Source: a virus
Reading direction: 5' to 3' (one strand)
Virus record (IMG/VR): IMGVR_UViG_3300028883_000085
Location: 1 to 39,471 of that record
DNA: 39,471 nt
How positions within the stretch are numbered: position 1 is the first letter of the stretch; each line of letters starts with the position of its first letter. Shown here in pieces: positions 29,629 through 36,779 of this stretch. Under the pieces are notes generated by a model, which saw nothing but the letters and a program-made list of their open reading frames with translations, ran no database searches and was not told the DNA's origin. Position numbers and translations under genes: made by a program.

Positions 29629-29720
29629 TGCACGCATTTGCACGTGGGTGCACAAAATGTTGTGGATAATATTTAATTTAAACACTAAATATTGGATTAT
29701 TAAACGTTTCAAACTTGACA
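29629..29720. other. Second iteron cluster with DnaA box (crr-like candidate)
   Basis: TGCAC occurs at 29629, 29639 and 29649, exactly 10 bp apart, the same core as the origin iterons at 37134-37436. Just beyond is TGTGGATAA (29661-29669), a perfect DnaA box on the complementary strand (TTATCCACA), then a strongly AT-rich stretch to 29710. P4-type replicons need a second iteron site (crr) away from the origin. This cluster fits that role or a second origin. Confidence 0.5.
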
Positions 29721-29743
29721 CACTACCAATGTAGTGGTGTAGA
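29715..29743 (+). promoter_or_regulatory. Promoter with an embedded operator palindrome
   Basis: A consensus -35 TTGACA (29715-29720) is followed after 17 bp by TGTAGA (29738-29743). The spacer contains the perfect inverted repeat CACTAC-CAAT-GTAGTG (29721-29736). A protein bound there would block polymerase, so this promoter is probably repressed in one state. It points to the 42-aa plus-strand gene. Confidence 0.55.
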
Positions 29744-29752
29744 TATAAAACA

Positions 29753-29780
29753 ACGGCTCAGGGGTGAGGCCCTGAGCCGT
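29753..29780. terminator. 11-bp hairpin, terminator on the minus strand or 5' leader hairpin on the plus strand
   Basis: ACGGCTCAGGG and CCCTGAGCCGT form a perfect 11-bp stem with a 6-nt loop. On the minus strand it is followed by TGTTTTATAT, so it may terminate leftward transcription coming from the terminase genes. On the plus strand it lies a few bases after the predicted start of the TTGACA promoter and would cap that RNA. Confidence 0.5.
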
Positions 29781-29843
29781 CGTAAACATGGAGTCGTCAT
29801 TCATTGATGTTGGCGCATTAAAAATGACAACCCTGTACTCTTA

Positions 29844-29849
29844 TATAAT
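29844..29849 (+). promoter_or_regulatory. -10 promoter element TATAAT before the 42-aa gene
   Basis: A perfect TATAAT lies 60 bp upstream of the ATG at 29909, followed by the inverted repeat TTGAC-N7-GTCAA in the leader. No good -35 is present at 17 bp (AAAATG), so an activator or extended contacts may be needed. It would be the second, nearer promoter of the plus-strand cassette. Confidence 0.4.
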
Positions 29850-29908
29850 TGTGTAGAACATTTGACGGCTCCTGTCAACTTTCAAACCGAGTCAAAAAGG
29901 AGCAAAAC

Positions 29909-30037
29909 ATGTCAAATAAAGTCAAATGCGTACCAAAAAGAACAAACAAGAAGCCTGGCCCAAAAACCGTAACAATACCAGGACACAAACGGTCGAAGCC
30001 AAAACCGATCAAAAAAACATGCAACAAGCCTAAATAA
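29909..30037 (+). CDS. Lys/Pro-rich basic peptide in an autonomous plus-strand cassette (42 aa)
   Basis: AAGGAG lies 5 nt before the ATG. The peptide, MSNKVKCVPKRTNKKPGPKT then VTIPGHKRSKPKPIKKTCNK PK, has 13 Lys, 2 Arg, 7 Pro and 2 Cys in 42 residues and almost no acidic residues. Proline spacing suggests an extended chain able to bind DNA, RNA or a polyanionic surface. It stands alone on the plus strand within the minus-strand late operon, with its own promoters and terminator. This is the definition of a moron: a gene expressed independently, likely from the prophage. No homologue recognised. Confidence 0.7.
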   Translation: MSNKVKCVPKRTNKKPGPKTVTIPGHKRSKPKPIKKTCNKPK

Positions 30038-30056
30038 GTAAACAGCGCCAACATGA

Positions 30057-30084
30057 AGGGCCGGGAAACCGGCCCTATTTTTTT
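30057..30084 (+). terminator. Rho-independent terminator of the plus-strand cassette
   Basis: AGGGCCGG-GAAA-CCGGCCCT (8-bp stem, GAAA tetraloop) followed by ATTTTTTT. It is the best terminator in the window. Its T tract overlaps the stop codon of the minus-strand HTH gene (30083-30085), so the cassette and the late operon are packed together without spare sequence. Confidence 0.9.
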
Positions 30085-30352
30085 AACACTCCCTAGCCAT
30101 TTCAGCTTTTTTTATTCTCTTCTGATTATATTCAGTGACCGACAATGCCGTAATCCTGGTCCCCCGGCGGCCAGGGTTGTCATTGGCGTCGACCAGATCG
30201 CCTTGTTCGACCAGGTGATAAACCTTACGCGCCGACACACCGAGAACCTCCGCCGCTTCGACAACAGAATAAGATAGGTTTTCAAGGATGTGCTGCCGCT
30301 TGACGCGTTCGATATCGGACGAAGAAATGTTCAACCGTGGCATTTTAGTCAT
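30083..30352 (-). CDS. Helix-turn-helix protein between terminase and portal genes (89 aa)
   Basis: The start is taken as the ATG at 30352 (MTKMPRLNISSSDIERVKRQ), which overlaps the terminase stop by 8 nt; the longer frame lacks a start signal. Residues 30-70 form a MerR/excisionase-type HTH: YSVVEAAEVLGVSARKVYHL, then VEQGDLVDANDNPGRRGTRI with the usual basic wing and 'ITALSVTEYNQKR' helix. It may regulate the cassette or late genes, binding for example the CACTAC-CAAT-GTAGTG operator 350 bp away. It breaks the usual terminase-W-portal order. Confidence 0.75.
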   Translation of the reverse strand: MTKMPRLNISSSDIERVKRQHILENLSYSVVEAAEVLGVSARKVYHLVEQGDLVDANDNPGRRGTRITALSVTEYNQKRIKKAEMAREC

Positions 30353-32231
30353 CGTTTTTTTTCCTCTTGCTGGAAGTCCGGCGGCGGGGCTTCGGAGGCT
30401 CATAGGTTCCTGCGGCAATCTGTTTATACTGCCCCTCCAAACTATCCCAGTTCGGATTGAGATAATGCAGCCCGATATAGCCGTAGTTGGTCAGATCGAG
30501 CTCTTCGTTTTTGGCGTTGGCTTTCTTTTTCAGCCAGAAGCGTTTTTTGCGGCCGTACTTGTCATATTGGTCGACGGGCTTCTCGGACGTGAGCTGCTGG
30601 AAGCGTTCATAATCCATGTCCGGCGGGAAGTGCATGAACCCGGGACCGTGATCTTCGACCTGCATATAATGGTGGAGATCGTTCTTGCCGATGATGGTAT
30701 TGACGATCAGCAGCGGAACATGGCGGCGCTGCTTGCGGCTGGGCCAGCTCATGCGCACCAGGGGTGCGTCGTAACTGCTGGAGCCTTTGAGGCCGAACAC
30801 CTGGCGGGTAAACCGTGAGCGCAGATAACGGTAGGCCCGTTGTGTGGCGTCTCCCCCGGTATCGATAAAGGTGGCCGCAATCTTCATTAGCGCTCCGGAT
30901 TCGTGGTCCCAGGTCCGCTGGAGATATTCGTCCAGCTGATCCCAGACCGCATCCTCAGACGGGGATCCGGCAAATATCTTCAGATCGATGCGCCAGGATT
31001 CATACCCGCGCCCGAAAGCGGTCAGCCGTGCTTCCAGGCGGTTGGTCTGGATGTCCACGGTACAGATCAGCAGCAGCGCTTTTTGCGGTACCCGCCATTT
31101 TGCCCCATCCGGCCACCACTGATGACGACGGGCGTGCAGGACCTCGGCAGCGGTCAGGTCTTCTTCGCTGATGCCGCTGAAACTCAATCCTGCCCAGTTG
31201 TTGTACCAGGCTTTGAGCTTTTCCGGCTGGTCCTGGGCCTCGAGCCATTCGGCGACGCAATCGGACAGGCTGCGGAACGGGGTGACCCAGGCGGGGACGT
31301 GGACACCGACGGCATAGGGATACTCGACGTCATGCCGTGGTTTGATCGTTGCGTGCTGCAACGCCTGGTCGCGGTCATGATCGGACCAGCGCGCCTGGCA
31401 GTGGGCACATTCGTACCAGGCGGAGCGCCGGCGGCGGATGGTACGGGCATCGGCTTCGGTTTCACCGTCGATGGTCTGTTGCCCGGGCCATTTGAATTGT
31501 TCCCAGACCATGGGCTGGAAGGTGCCGCACTCCGGGCATGGAACCTCGACATCATAGATCACATCGCATTCGGCCAGGGCGTCATCCACCGGGCACCCGG
31601 CATCCGTCGGGGCCCCGAGCTTGATGACTTTTTTGCCGTATTTTTCATAGGTGGCCGTGCGGACTTCAGCTTCCTTGATGTTGACGACGTTCTTGTATTT
31701 ACCTATCTCATCAAGGATCACCCAGCGGTAGGCCTCGGAGGCCAATGACACCTGGCTTGTGGCCCAACCGATTTCGATGGTAGCGCCGGTGGCCAGGTTG
31801 ATACTGTAGATTGTGGTGTCATCCGGGTTCTTGCTCATGATCTCGCGCAGGGACTCGGAATCCTCGATCATGGGAATAATGCGTTTTTTTGAATGTTTCT
31901 TGACCGATTTCTCATCGGCGAGCACAACCAGGGCCGCGTCGCTGCCCGTGGAATAATCGATCTCGCGGCCGAGGACGTTATAAACCGCGTCGCTGATCCC
32001 GGTCTGGCTGCCCTTGGCGATCACCAGTACGCGCACATGCGGCAGCGCGGCCAGGTCCATGACCATGGCGCCGACTGGATTGCCGCTGTTGCGCCACTTC
32101 CCGGACTTGGCCCCGCGGCGCAGGTAGCGCTCTTTCTCGGCCCATTCTGACGGCGGCAACTTCTCCCGCTTCTGCATGATGCGCCGCTCGGCCGGGCGTA
32201 ATGGATATGTGAGATTTTCGGCTGTGTTCAT
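30345..32231 (-). CDS. Terminase large subunit, GpA family (628 aa)
   Basis: Clear lambda gpA-type terminase. Residues 70-80 (VIAKGSQTGIS) form the atypical Walker A with KGSQTGIS, and 169-176 (YRWVILDEI) the Walker B. A zinc-binding cysteine quartet follows (CPECG near 235, CAHCQ near 275). The C-terminal nuclease starts with CTVDIQTNRLEARLTAFGRG and continues through FIDTGGDATQRAYRYLRSR. The family makes staggered 12-nt cos cuts, consistent with the 12-bp terminal repeat. Start after hairpin element copy 4, with AAGG 10 nt upstream of the ATG. Confidence 0.95.
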   Translation of the reverse strand: MNTAENLTYPLRPAERRIMQKREKLPPSEWAEKERYLRRGAKSGKWRNSGNPVGAMVMDLAALPHVRVLVIAKGSQTGISDAVYNVLGREIDYSTGSDAALVVLADEKSVKKHSKKRIIPMIEDSESLREIMSKNPDDTTIYSINLATGATIEIGWATSQVSLASEAYRWVILDEIGKYKNVVNIKEAEVRTATYEKYGKKVIKLGAPTDAGCPVDDALAECDVIYDVEVPCPECGTFQPMVWEQFKWPGQQTIDGETEADARTIRRRRSAWYECAHCQARWSDHDRDQALQHATIKPRHDVEYPYAVGVHVPAWVTPFRSLSDCVAEWLEAQDQPEKLKAWYNNWAGLSFSGISEEDLTAAEVLHARRHQWWPDGAKWRVPQKALLLICTVDIQTNRLEARLTAFGRGYESWRIDLKIFAGSPSEDAVWDQLDEYLQRTWDHESGALMKIAATFIDTGGDATQRAYRYLRSRFTRQVFGLKGSSSYDAPLVRMSWPSRKQRRHVPLLIVNTIIGKNDLHHYMQVEDHGPGFMHFPPDMDYERFQQLTSEKPVDQYDKYGRKKRFWLKKKANAKNEELDLTNYGYIGLHYLNPNWDSLEGQYKQIAAGTYEPPKPRRRTSSKRKKNDD

Positions 32232-32247
32232 AAAGTTAAAACCTTGT

Positions 32248-32366
32248 TAGCCACCAAGACACGAAGAACACCAAGAGAATCAAAAACTTTAAATCCTGCT
32301 TTATGGTTAAAATCTAAAGTCAAAATCTTTAAGACTTTCTTCGTGTCCTTTGTGCCTTGGTGGCTA
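32248..32366. repeat. Hairpin element copy 4 (119 bp), upstream of the large terminase gene
   Basis: TAGCCACCAAGACACGAAGA at one end and TCGTGTCCTTTGTGCCTTGG TGGCTA at the other form the outer stem; ACACGAAG/CTTCGTGT changes are compensatory relative to copies 1-2. It separates the small and large terminase genes. Its minus-strand end GGTGGCTAACAAGGTTTTAA places AAGG 10 nt before the ATG at 32231. Confidence 0.8.
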
Positions 32367-32373
32367 TACGCTT

Positions 32374-32895
32374 TTAAGCCCCGTGGAATTCATCAAAAAT
32401 ATCAGCCAGCCTGTCCATATCACGCTGCAGCCATTCGGGCTGGCGGGCGACGATGGCGGCGCGGATTGTTTCGCTGTCAATCTGTTTGAGGACCTCGGCC
32501 AGGATCGCCTGAAGCCGGTCCGGCGCCGAGGTCTCCAGGTGGCGGCGCAGGCCTGCGAGAACGGCGGCGTCACGTTGTTCCTCGGCTTCGCGTAAAAGGT
32601 ACTTGCCACGTTTCAGGTCGTTTTCGAGTCGCAGCTTGTCCGCCTGCAGGCTGATCAGCTCGGATCGGCTGTCCTCGGCCTCGCTAGCGGCGCGCTGCAG
32701 GTGCTTTTTTGCATAGCGCTGTAAGTCGATCATGCGGATGGATTTGACCCGGCCATTGCGAGACCTCTCCGCCGGCAGCAGCCCTTGCTTGACGTGATTG
32801 CGCACGCTGCGTTCGGTGATGTCGTAGCCCTGCTCCTCCAACCAGGCGTGAGCCTGGGGGATGCTGGGGATGGTTTTTTCAGCTGCTTTGGTCAT
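32374..32895 (-). CDS. Terminase small subunit, Nu1-like (173 aa)
   Basis: The N-terminal winged helix (residues 10-45, AHAWLEEQGYDITERSVRNH then VKQGLLPAERSRNGRVKSIR) matches the DNA-binding domain of lambda Nu1. It is followed by a long coiled coil (60-120, EAEDSRSELISLQADKLRLE) for oligomerisation and a C-terminal helical domain. It binds cosB and recruits the large subunit. Cos appears to lie 6.5 kb away, unlike lambda, where it is next to Nu1. GGAG is 8 nt before the ATG. Confidence 0.8.
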   Translation of the reverse strand: MTKAAEKTIPSIPQAHAWLEEQGYDITERSVRNHVKQGLLPAERSRNGRVKSIRMIDLQRYAKKHLQRAASEAEDSRSELISLQADKLRLENDLKRGKYLLREAEEQRDAAVLAGLRRHLETSAPDRLQAILAEVLKQIDSETIRAAIVARQPEWLQRDMDRLADIFDEFHGA

Positions 32896-32954
32896 AAAAA
32901 AACTCCACTATCTCAGCGGATCTCGCTCGGCTATACTGACCTGTCTATCTATTG

Positions 32955-33380
32955 TTAGACAGCAATATCCAGTTCAGTTTTCAACGACTCAAGGTCACGC
33001 ACCATCGAATCAGCGAAGCCATACATCACATCAAACTCGCCTTTTGGAAAGTCTCCGATCATGAAAAGCTTTTTACCAGCGCCAACTGCATAGCCAGCCT
33101 CTAAGTGCGTGCTCTTACCGCAAGGGTGAAGCATCACAACAGCATCAGCCCAATCAAGATGTTTTTTGTCTTCTGTAAAAGCTTTCCGGCTTCTCTCGTC
33201 CTCAAGAAAAGAAATTGCGTCAATTTCGTTAAGGTTCCCTACCTCATTATAATGGAATACAAAACGCCCTGTGCTTGCATCAGCAAAACAGTCGACCTCG
33301 TGCCCCCAATCTCTCAACAACGATGCAAGCTTCAAAACTTCAGCTTCATTTTTCCATGAACTAGCAACATATATCTTCAT
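32955..33380 (-). CDS. Nucleoside 2-deoxyribosyltransferase-like protein (141 aa)
   Basis: It begins KIYVASSWKNEAEVLKLASL and contains DWADAVVMLHPCGKSTHLEA GYAVGAGKKLFM, the two blocks that define the nucleoside 2-deoxyribosyltransferase-like (NDT) Rossmann fold: a Ser/Trp start, an Asp-x-Ala-Asp strand, and the His-x-Glu-x-Gly-x-Ala active-site helix with Glu. Phage members may salvage or alter nucleotides, or hydrolyse signalling nucleotides in defence contexts. AGGAGA precedes the ATG at 6-nt spacing. Located between terminase and replication genes. Confidence 0.8.
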   Translation of the reverse strand: MKIYVASSWKNEAEVLKLASLLRDWGHEVDCFADASTGRFVFHYNEVGNLNEIDAISFLEDERSRKAFTEDKKHLDWADAVVMLHPCGKSTHLEAGYAVGAGKKLFMIGDFPKGEFDVMYGFADSMVRDLESLKTELDIAV

Positions 33381-33452
33381 TTTCGATCTCCTGTGAAAAT
33401 GTCTAACAATCCAATAACCCAGATCGCTGACGCTCCTGGTTATCTCTGTGCG

Positions 33453-33665
33453 TTAAATTTCTCGATCTTTCACACCATGTCCACAGCACGCGCTATCAAC
33501 TCCATTAATATGGCCAATACAGGCGTCGTAATCTTCCTCAGTCGGAGGCTGGCCACAATGCCGGCATGGCCTGTTCTCATCGATCGGTGACATGGTGTCT
33601 TCATATATCCAGCGGCCATCTATGAAGATAACCGGCCATCCTCTACTATGTGATTTTGCTGCCAC
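33453..33665 (-). CDS. Conserved small phage protein with CxxC...ACCGHG motif (70 aa)
   Basis: The sequence has two blocks I recognise from many tailed phages: RGWPVIFIDGRWIYEDT and RPCRHCGQPPTEEDYDACIG, then HINGVDSACCGHGV. The CxxC, ACCGHG pattern is strongly kept, likely for metal binding; the function is unknown. GGAGG lies before the GTG start at 33665. In other phages it sits among early or replication genes, as here. Confidence 0.75.
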   Translation of the reverse strand: MAAKSHSRGWPVIFIDGRWIYEDTMSPIDENRPCRHCGQPPTEEDYDACIGHINGVDSACCGHGVKDREI

Positions 33666-33743
33666 GCTTAAACCTCCTAATATCCGTCTGTGTTTTGCGC
33701 GTATCGGCTCATCGTTTTTTTCGCCTCAGCTTCTCTATAGGAA

Positions 33744-34049
33744 TTACAAACAAAACAATGGGAGTTCCGATTCCTTTAATTGCATTTTCTCTTCTTTTTT
33801 CTTCAATATTTTTTCTTTTTCCCACTGTCTCAGCTCTAATTGGACCCGGTCAGAGAAGGTAACCGGCTTACGGATAAATTCTGACAGGCCATTATTATCA
33901 ACAATCTGAATGCCAATTTCTGTTGGAAAGCCTGGCCCGCTGAATTTAATTTTGCACGCTGGGCAACAAAGCCATCGATCAATTTTTGTTTTAGAAATAA
34001 ATCGGCTACAATCTGCTGAAAAACCACAAATACATATTATTTCAACCAT
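33744..34049 (-). CDS. Zinc-ribbon protein with coiled-coil tail (101 aa)
   Basis: Residues 6-32 contain CICGFSADCSRF and CCPACKIKF, a cysteine set fit for one zinc. Residues 65-92 are a charged helix (DRVQLELRQWEKEKILKKKE). GGAG lies 9 nt upstream of the ATG. It is one of several small cysteine proteins in the replication segment. Family not recognised; a DNA- or protein-binding accessory is plausible. Confidence 0.6.
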   Translation of the reverse strand: MVEIICICGFSADCSRFISKTKIDRWLCCPACKIKFSGPGFPTEIGIQIVDNNGLSEFIRKPVTFSDRVQLELRQWEKEKILKKKEEKMQLKESELPLFCL

Positions 34050-34065
34050 AGCTTTTATCTCCGTC

Positions 34066-34317
34066 TCACCCTCTCAGCGGCTCTGCTTTAAGAAAACTCA
34101 CCTGACAGCGCCGCTCAACGTCAACATGCCACTGGCGCGTCGGACAGCGGCGATCCGGTCCATAGATCGGCTGGAACGGGTTACCGTGCACATCGATCAG
34201 ATTCTCAGACCCACAGCGATTGCAGACGGCTTTTCCGCTCTGTTGACTGATGACGGCGAACGATCCGAAAAAGCATGACCGGCAGGCGGCCTGGTTGGCG
34301 TTGATCATGATTTTCAC
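34066..34317 (-). CDS. Zinc-ribbon protein coupled to the primase gene (83 aa)
   Basis: A four-cysteine ribbon occupies residues 12-35 (CRSCFFGSFAVISQQSGKAV then CNRCG), followed by a beta-rich stretch with two further Cys (GPDRRCPTRQWHVDVERRCQ). Start is the GTG at 34317, overlapping the primase stop by 4 nt, with GGAGA upstream. The tight coupling suggests expression with the primase in the replication module. No family recognised. Confidence 0.6.
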   Translation of the reverse strand: MKIMINANQAACRSCFFGSFAVISQQSGKAVCNRCGSENLIDVHGNPFQPIYGPDRRCPTRQWHVDVERRCQVSFLKAEPLRG

Positions 34318-35819
34318 CAGACTATCTCCTCTTGTTTTGCTTCCGGCTCATCCGGAAGCGGCGTGTTTTCTGTTGTATGATCGACAGCTCTTGTTTCCAC
34401 CAGCCGGGTTTCGAATATCTGGGCGGCGCTGTTGACCAGGTCAATATCCTCAATTTTCGCCGTGCTGAGATGCACGACAAACTCGCCGATCAGGCCGCCG
34501 TGTTTTTTGTAGAGCAGGGCCTTTTCGGCCACGTCCTGGCTGAGGCCCTTCATCAATCTGATTTCATCCGGCATGAAAATCACGGCCCCTGGATAAACCA
34601 GGCGCAGGCGCTTGATGTCTTTTTCACTGGTGGCGATGACATACTCATGGCCGTTAACGGTCTGGCCCTTGATGTGTTCCGGCACAACCGGTGCGGCAGA
34701 CGGGCCCTGCTGATTTTTATCAGGATTGTTTGCGGAACGGCGCCAGACGTCCGGCAGGCCGGACTGGATCCACAGGCGGATATCGACGCCGGCGGCGTAA
34801 GCCTCGCCCGGGTCCTTGCCCTTCGGGACGGGAAAGCGCACAGCCTGGTCGAACTGTTTTTTCCAGCGGTCCCAGGCTTTACCCCCGGCATTGTTGTCGT
34901 CAAAGTCGAGGGCCACCAGGATCAACCCGGCTTTTTTCAGCGCAGCCAGGGCCCGCTCATCCGGACGCGCGGTGCTGTTGCCCAGGGCCAGGACGCCGAC
35001 CAGGTCACCGGCGGCGTGATGGCAGAGCATGCCGTCGAGCTGGGCTTCGACAACGACGATGGCGGGTTGCCGATCGTGGAGCAGCAGCGGCGCGGTGCCG
35101 CCTTCGGGGACAACGTGATAGTCGATTTTTTCCGTGGGCGGAACGCGATCGGCTTTCGGGCGGCGGATGCGCAGGCTGTCGATCCGTGATTGACCCCCAT
35201 CGGCGATGATATTGGGAATGACGATTCCGCGCGGCAGCCATAGGGCGTCCGGACGCTTGTTTTTCTCCTTCGGAGGGATGCCCCATTTCTTGCGGCTGGA
35301 ATACATGCAGTTGCGCTCGGCCGTGCCGATCCAGCCGAGGCCGTAGCGCCGGACCGCTTCGACAGGCAAACCGCGACCGGCCAGGTAGTCGAGCTGATCG
35401 GTGTTGTCGAGCAAAGCGTCCTGGGCTTTGTCCAATAGCTCACGGGCGGAGGCCTGCCAGGACTCTGCCGGGGTGCGACATTCGCGGGCGCTGGGCTGGT
35501 CTTTTACTTTTTGTTGCGGCGGCTGCGGCGCGGCGTAGCTGGATGCGTTTGACGCGGTGCGATCATCCAGTTGCTTGCCGGTGCGTTCGGCCGCCTGGCG
35601 GAAGCTGAGGCCGTTGTACTCCATCAGAAACTTGATGCAATCACCGCCGATATCGCACTGGCGACACCAGAACGATCCTTGGCCGTCGTACTGTTGCGGC
35701 CAGGTGTGGAAACGGTCCTCACCACCGCAACGCGGACAGGGTGAATGATATTCACCACCCTTGTAGGTCGACACCCGACGCGGGGTGATGTTGTGATCGG
35801 CGAGTAGTGAGAGGATCAT
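34314..35819 (-). CDS. DnaG/P4-type primase with zinc finger and Toprim domain (501 aa)
   Basis: Residues 28-55 hold a CHC2-like zinc finger (CPRCGG ... FWCRQCD; C28, C31, C52, C55). The Toprim catalytic core is near 254-310: IVVVEAQLDGMLCHHAAGD with Glu258, then LALGN and LILVALDFDDNNAGGKAWD with Asp305, Asp307 and Asp308. A C-terminal 150-residue region follows. It makes RNA primers; together with the separate helicase at 37439 it corresponds to the split halves of P4 alpha. GAGGAA lies 8 nt before the ATG. Confidence 0.9.
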   Translation of the reverse strand: MILSLLADHNITPRRVSTYKGGEYHSPCPRCGGEDRFHTWPQQYDGQGSFWCRQCDIGGDCIKFLMEYNGLSFRQAAERTGKQLDDRTASNASSYAAPQPPQQKVKDQPSARECRTPAESWQASARELLDKAQDALLDNTDQLDYLAGRGLPVEAVRRYGLGWIGTAERNCMYSSRKKWGIPPKEKNKRPDALWLPRGIVIPNIIADGGQSRIDSLRIRRPKADRVPPTEKIDYHVVPEGGTAPLLLHDRQPAIVVVEAQLDGMLCHHAAGDLVGVLALGNSTARPDERALAALKKAGLILVALDFDDNNAGGKAWDRWKKQFDQAVRFPVPKGKDPGEAYAAGVDIRLWIQSGLPDVWRRSANNPDKNQQGPSAAPVVPEHIKGQTVNGHEYVIATSEKDIKRLRLVYPGAVIFMPDEIRLMKGLSQDVAEKALLYKKHGGLIGEFVVHLSTAKIEDIDLVNSAAQIFETRLVETRAVDHTTENTPLPDEPEAKQEEIVW

Positions 35820-35823
35820 GGGT

Positions 35824-36561
35824 TTATTCCTCGACCAGGCGCAGATCGATATATTTATGCCCGTTCGCTGCTTTCTGGCTGCGGAAGAACATTTTCATCA
35901 CACTGCCGAAGGCTTTTTGCGACAGCGGCGAGCCTTCATTCCAGCGCTGAAAAGCCTGGTACAGATCGGTTGCCCCGATCGTGCAGCCCGGTTCCTGGAT
36001 ACAGCAAGCGGAAATAAACGCTTCAACGGTTTTGCGCGGGGCTGTATAGGCCGGTTGCAAAGACTCGGCAATGTCGTCCAGGTCGATTCCAGTCAGCCGC
36101 GTGAGCACCTGCAGGCCCTTCTGGTTGGGTTGCATGACGATCTTTGTCAGGTCGAGGCTGTACTTGATATCGATGCCGTGGGGATTGTCCAGCCGCCGGG
36201 CGCGGTTGTGTTCGAACTCGACCCGGGACACGCGACTTTCACCCCGAATCTGCTCCGCCATATCGTAAAAAGCCCTGACCAGCTTCTTCTTGAATTGGCG
36301 CACCACCGGCGTGTTGCTCATGTAGGTCAGCAGTAAGGTGGCCTGTGGTTCGTTGAGAAGAACATATTCGGTATCACCACCACCATGTTGACCCTCTGTT
36401 CTTGGTCGGATTTCAAATCCGAGCAAGCCGAACTCTTTCAGGTCTGTTTTGTATTTTCTGACCAACTTGATAACCGACGCATGTTGCTGTTCAGTGCCCT
36501 CAGCAATCGCCAGGGACGTGGTCAACGGGGTTTTGTCTTTCACCAGGATCAGATCAGTCAT
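35824..36561 (-). CDS. Rha-family regulator fused to a D5-type C-terminal domain (245 aa)
   Basis: The start at 36561 (MTDLILVKDKTPLTTSLAIA) has GGAGG 6 nt upstream. Residues 1-110 are the Rha domain: EQQHASVIKLVRKYKTDLKE, GLLGFEIRPRTEGQHGGGDT, YVLLNEPQATLLLTYMSNTP VVRQFKKKLVRAFYDM. Residues 165-245 resemble the winged-helix end of D5/P4-type primase-helicases (FISACCIQEPGCTIGATDLY QAFQRWNEG, SQKAFGSVMKMFFRSQKAAN GHKYIDL). Rha blocks growth of some phages in hosts lacking IHF. The fused wHTH end suggests direct action at the origin or on the helicase. Confidence 0.8.
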   Translation of the reverse strand: MTDLILVKDKTPLTTSLAIAEGTEQQHASVIKLVRKYKTDLKEFGLLGFEIRPRTEGQHGGGDTEYVLLNEPQATLLLTYMSNTPVVRQFKKKLVRAFYDMAEQIRGESRVSRVEFEHNRARRLDNPHGIDIKYSLDLTKIVMQPNQKGLQVLTRLTGIDLDDIAESLQPAYTAPRKTVEAFISACCIQEPGCTIGATDLYQAFQRWNEGSPLSQKAFGSVMKMFFRSQKAANGHKYIDLRLVEE

Positions 36562-36769
36562 GGGACACCTCCAGATGGGCCAGCAAAGCATCCAGCTTGC
36601 GGTCAAGATTGTGCATAAAGGCCAAAGCTTCGTGATCCGGAAATTTTGGCGTGCATCCAGCGAAAGCATCTTCGAGCAGGGCTTTCAACTGGGCTTGTCG
36701 ATTGTTTGTGATGGCGGTTTTTTGCGGGGTGTGGCCTTTGACAAGGCGCAGCTCGGGCGTGTTGTGCAT
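36554..36769 (-). CDS. Small helical replication-region protein (71 aa)
   Basis: The ATG at 36769 (MHNTPELRLVKGHTPQKTAI) has AGGAGA 6 nt upstream. The frame is open to 37069, but the upstream part lies in a structured, mostly non-coding region. The protein is helical with an Ala/Leu-rich C-terminus (LALALDRKLDALLAH-type pattern: FMHNLDRKLDALLAHLEV). It overlaps the Rha gene by 8 nt. Function unknown; possible replication or regulatory accessory. Confidence 0.6.
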   Translation of the reverse strand: MHNTPELRLVKGHTPQKTAITNNRQAQLKALLEDAFAGCTPKFPDHEALAFMHNLDRKLDALLAHLEVSHD

Positions 36770-36779
36770 AAAGTTTCTC

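Noticed and set aside
29781-29850. 22-aa frame starting ATGGAGTCGTCA in the cassette leader
   Set aside because: No ribosome site and it covers the TATAAT element; better seen as leader or promoter DNA.
30903-31748. 281-aa plus-strand frame within the terminase gene
   Set aside because: Antisense to the well-supported GpA terminase; its openness follows from the GC-rich codon use of that gene.
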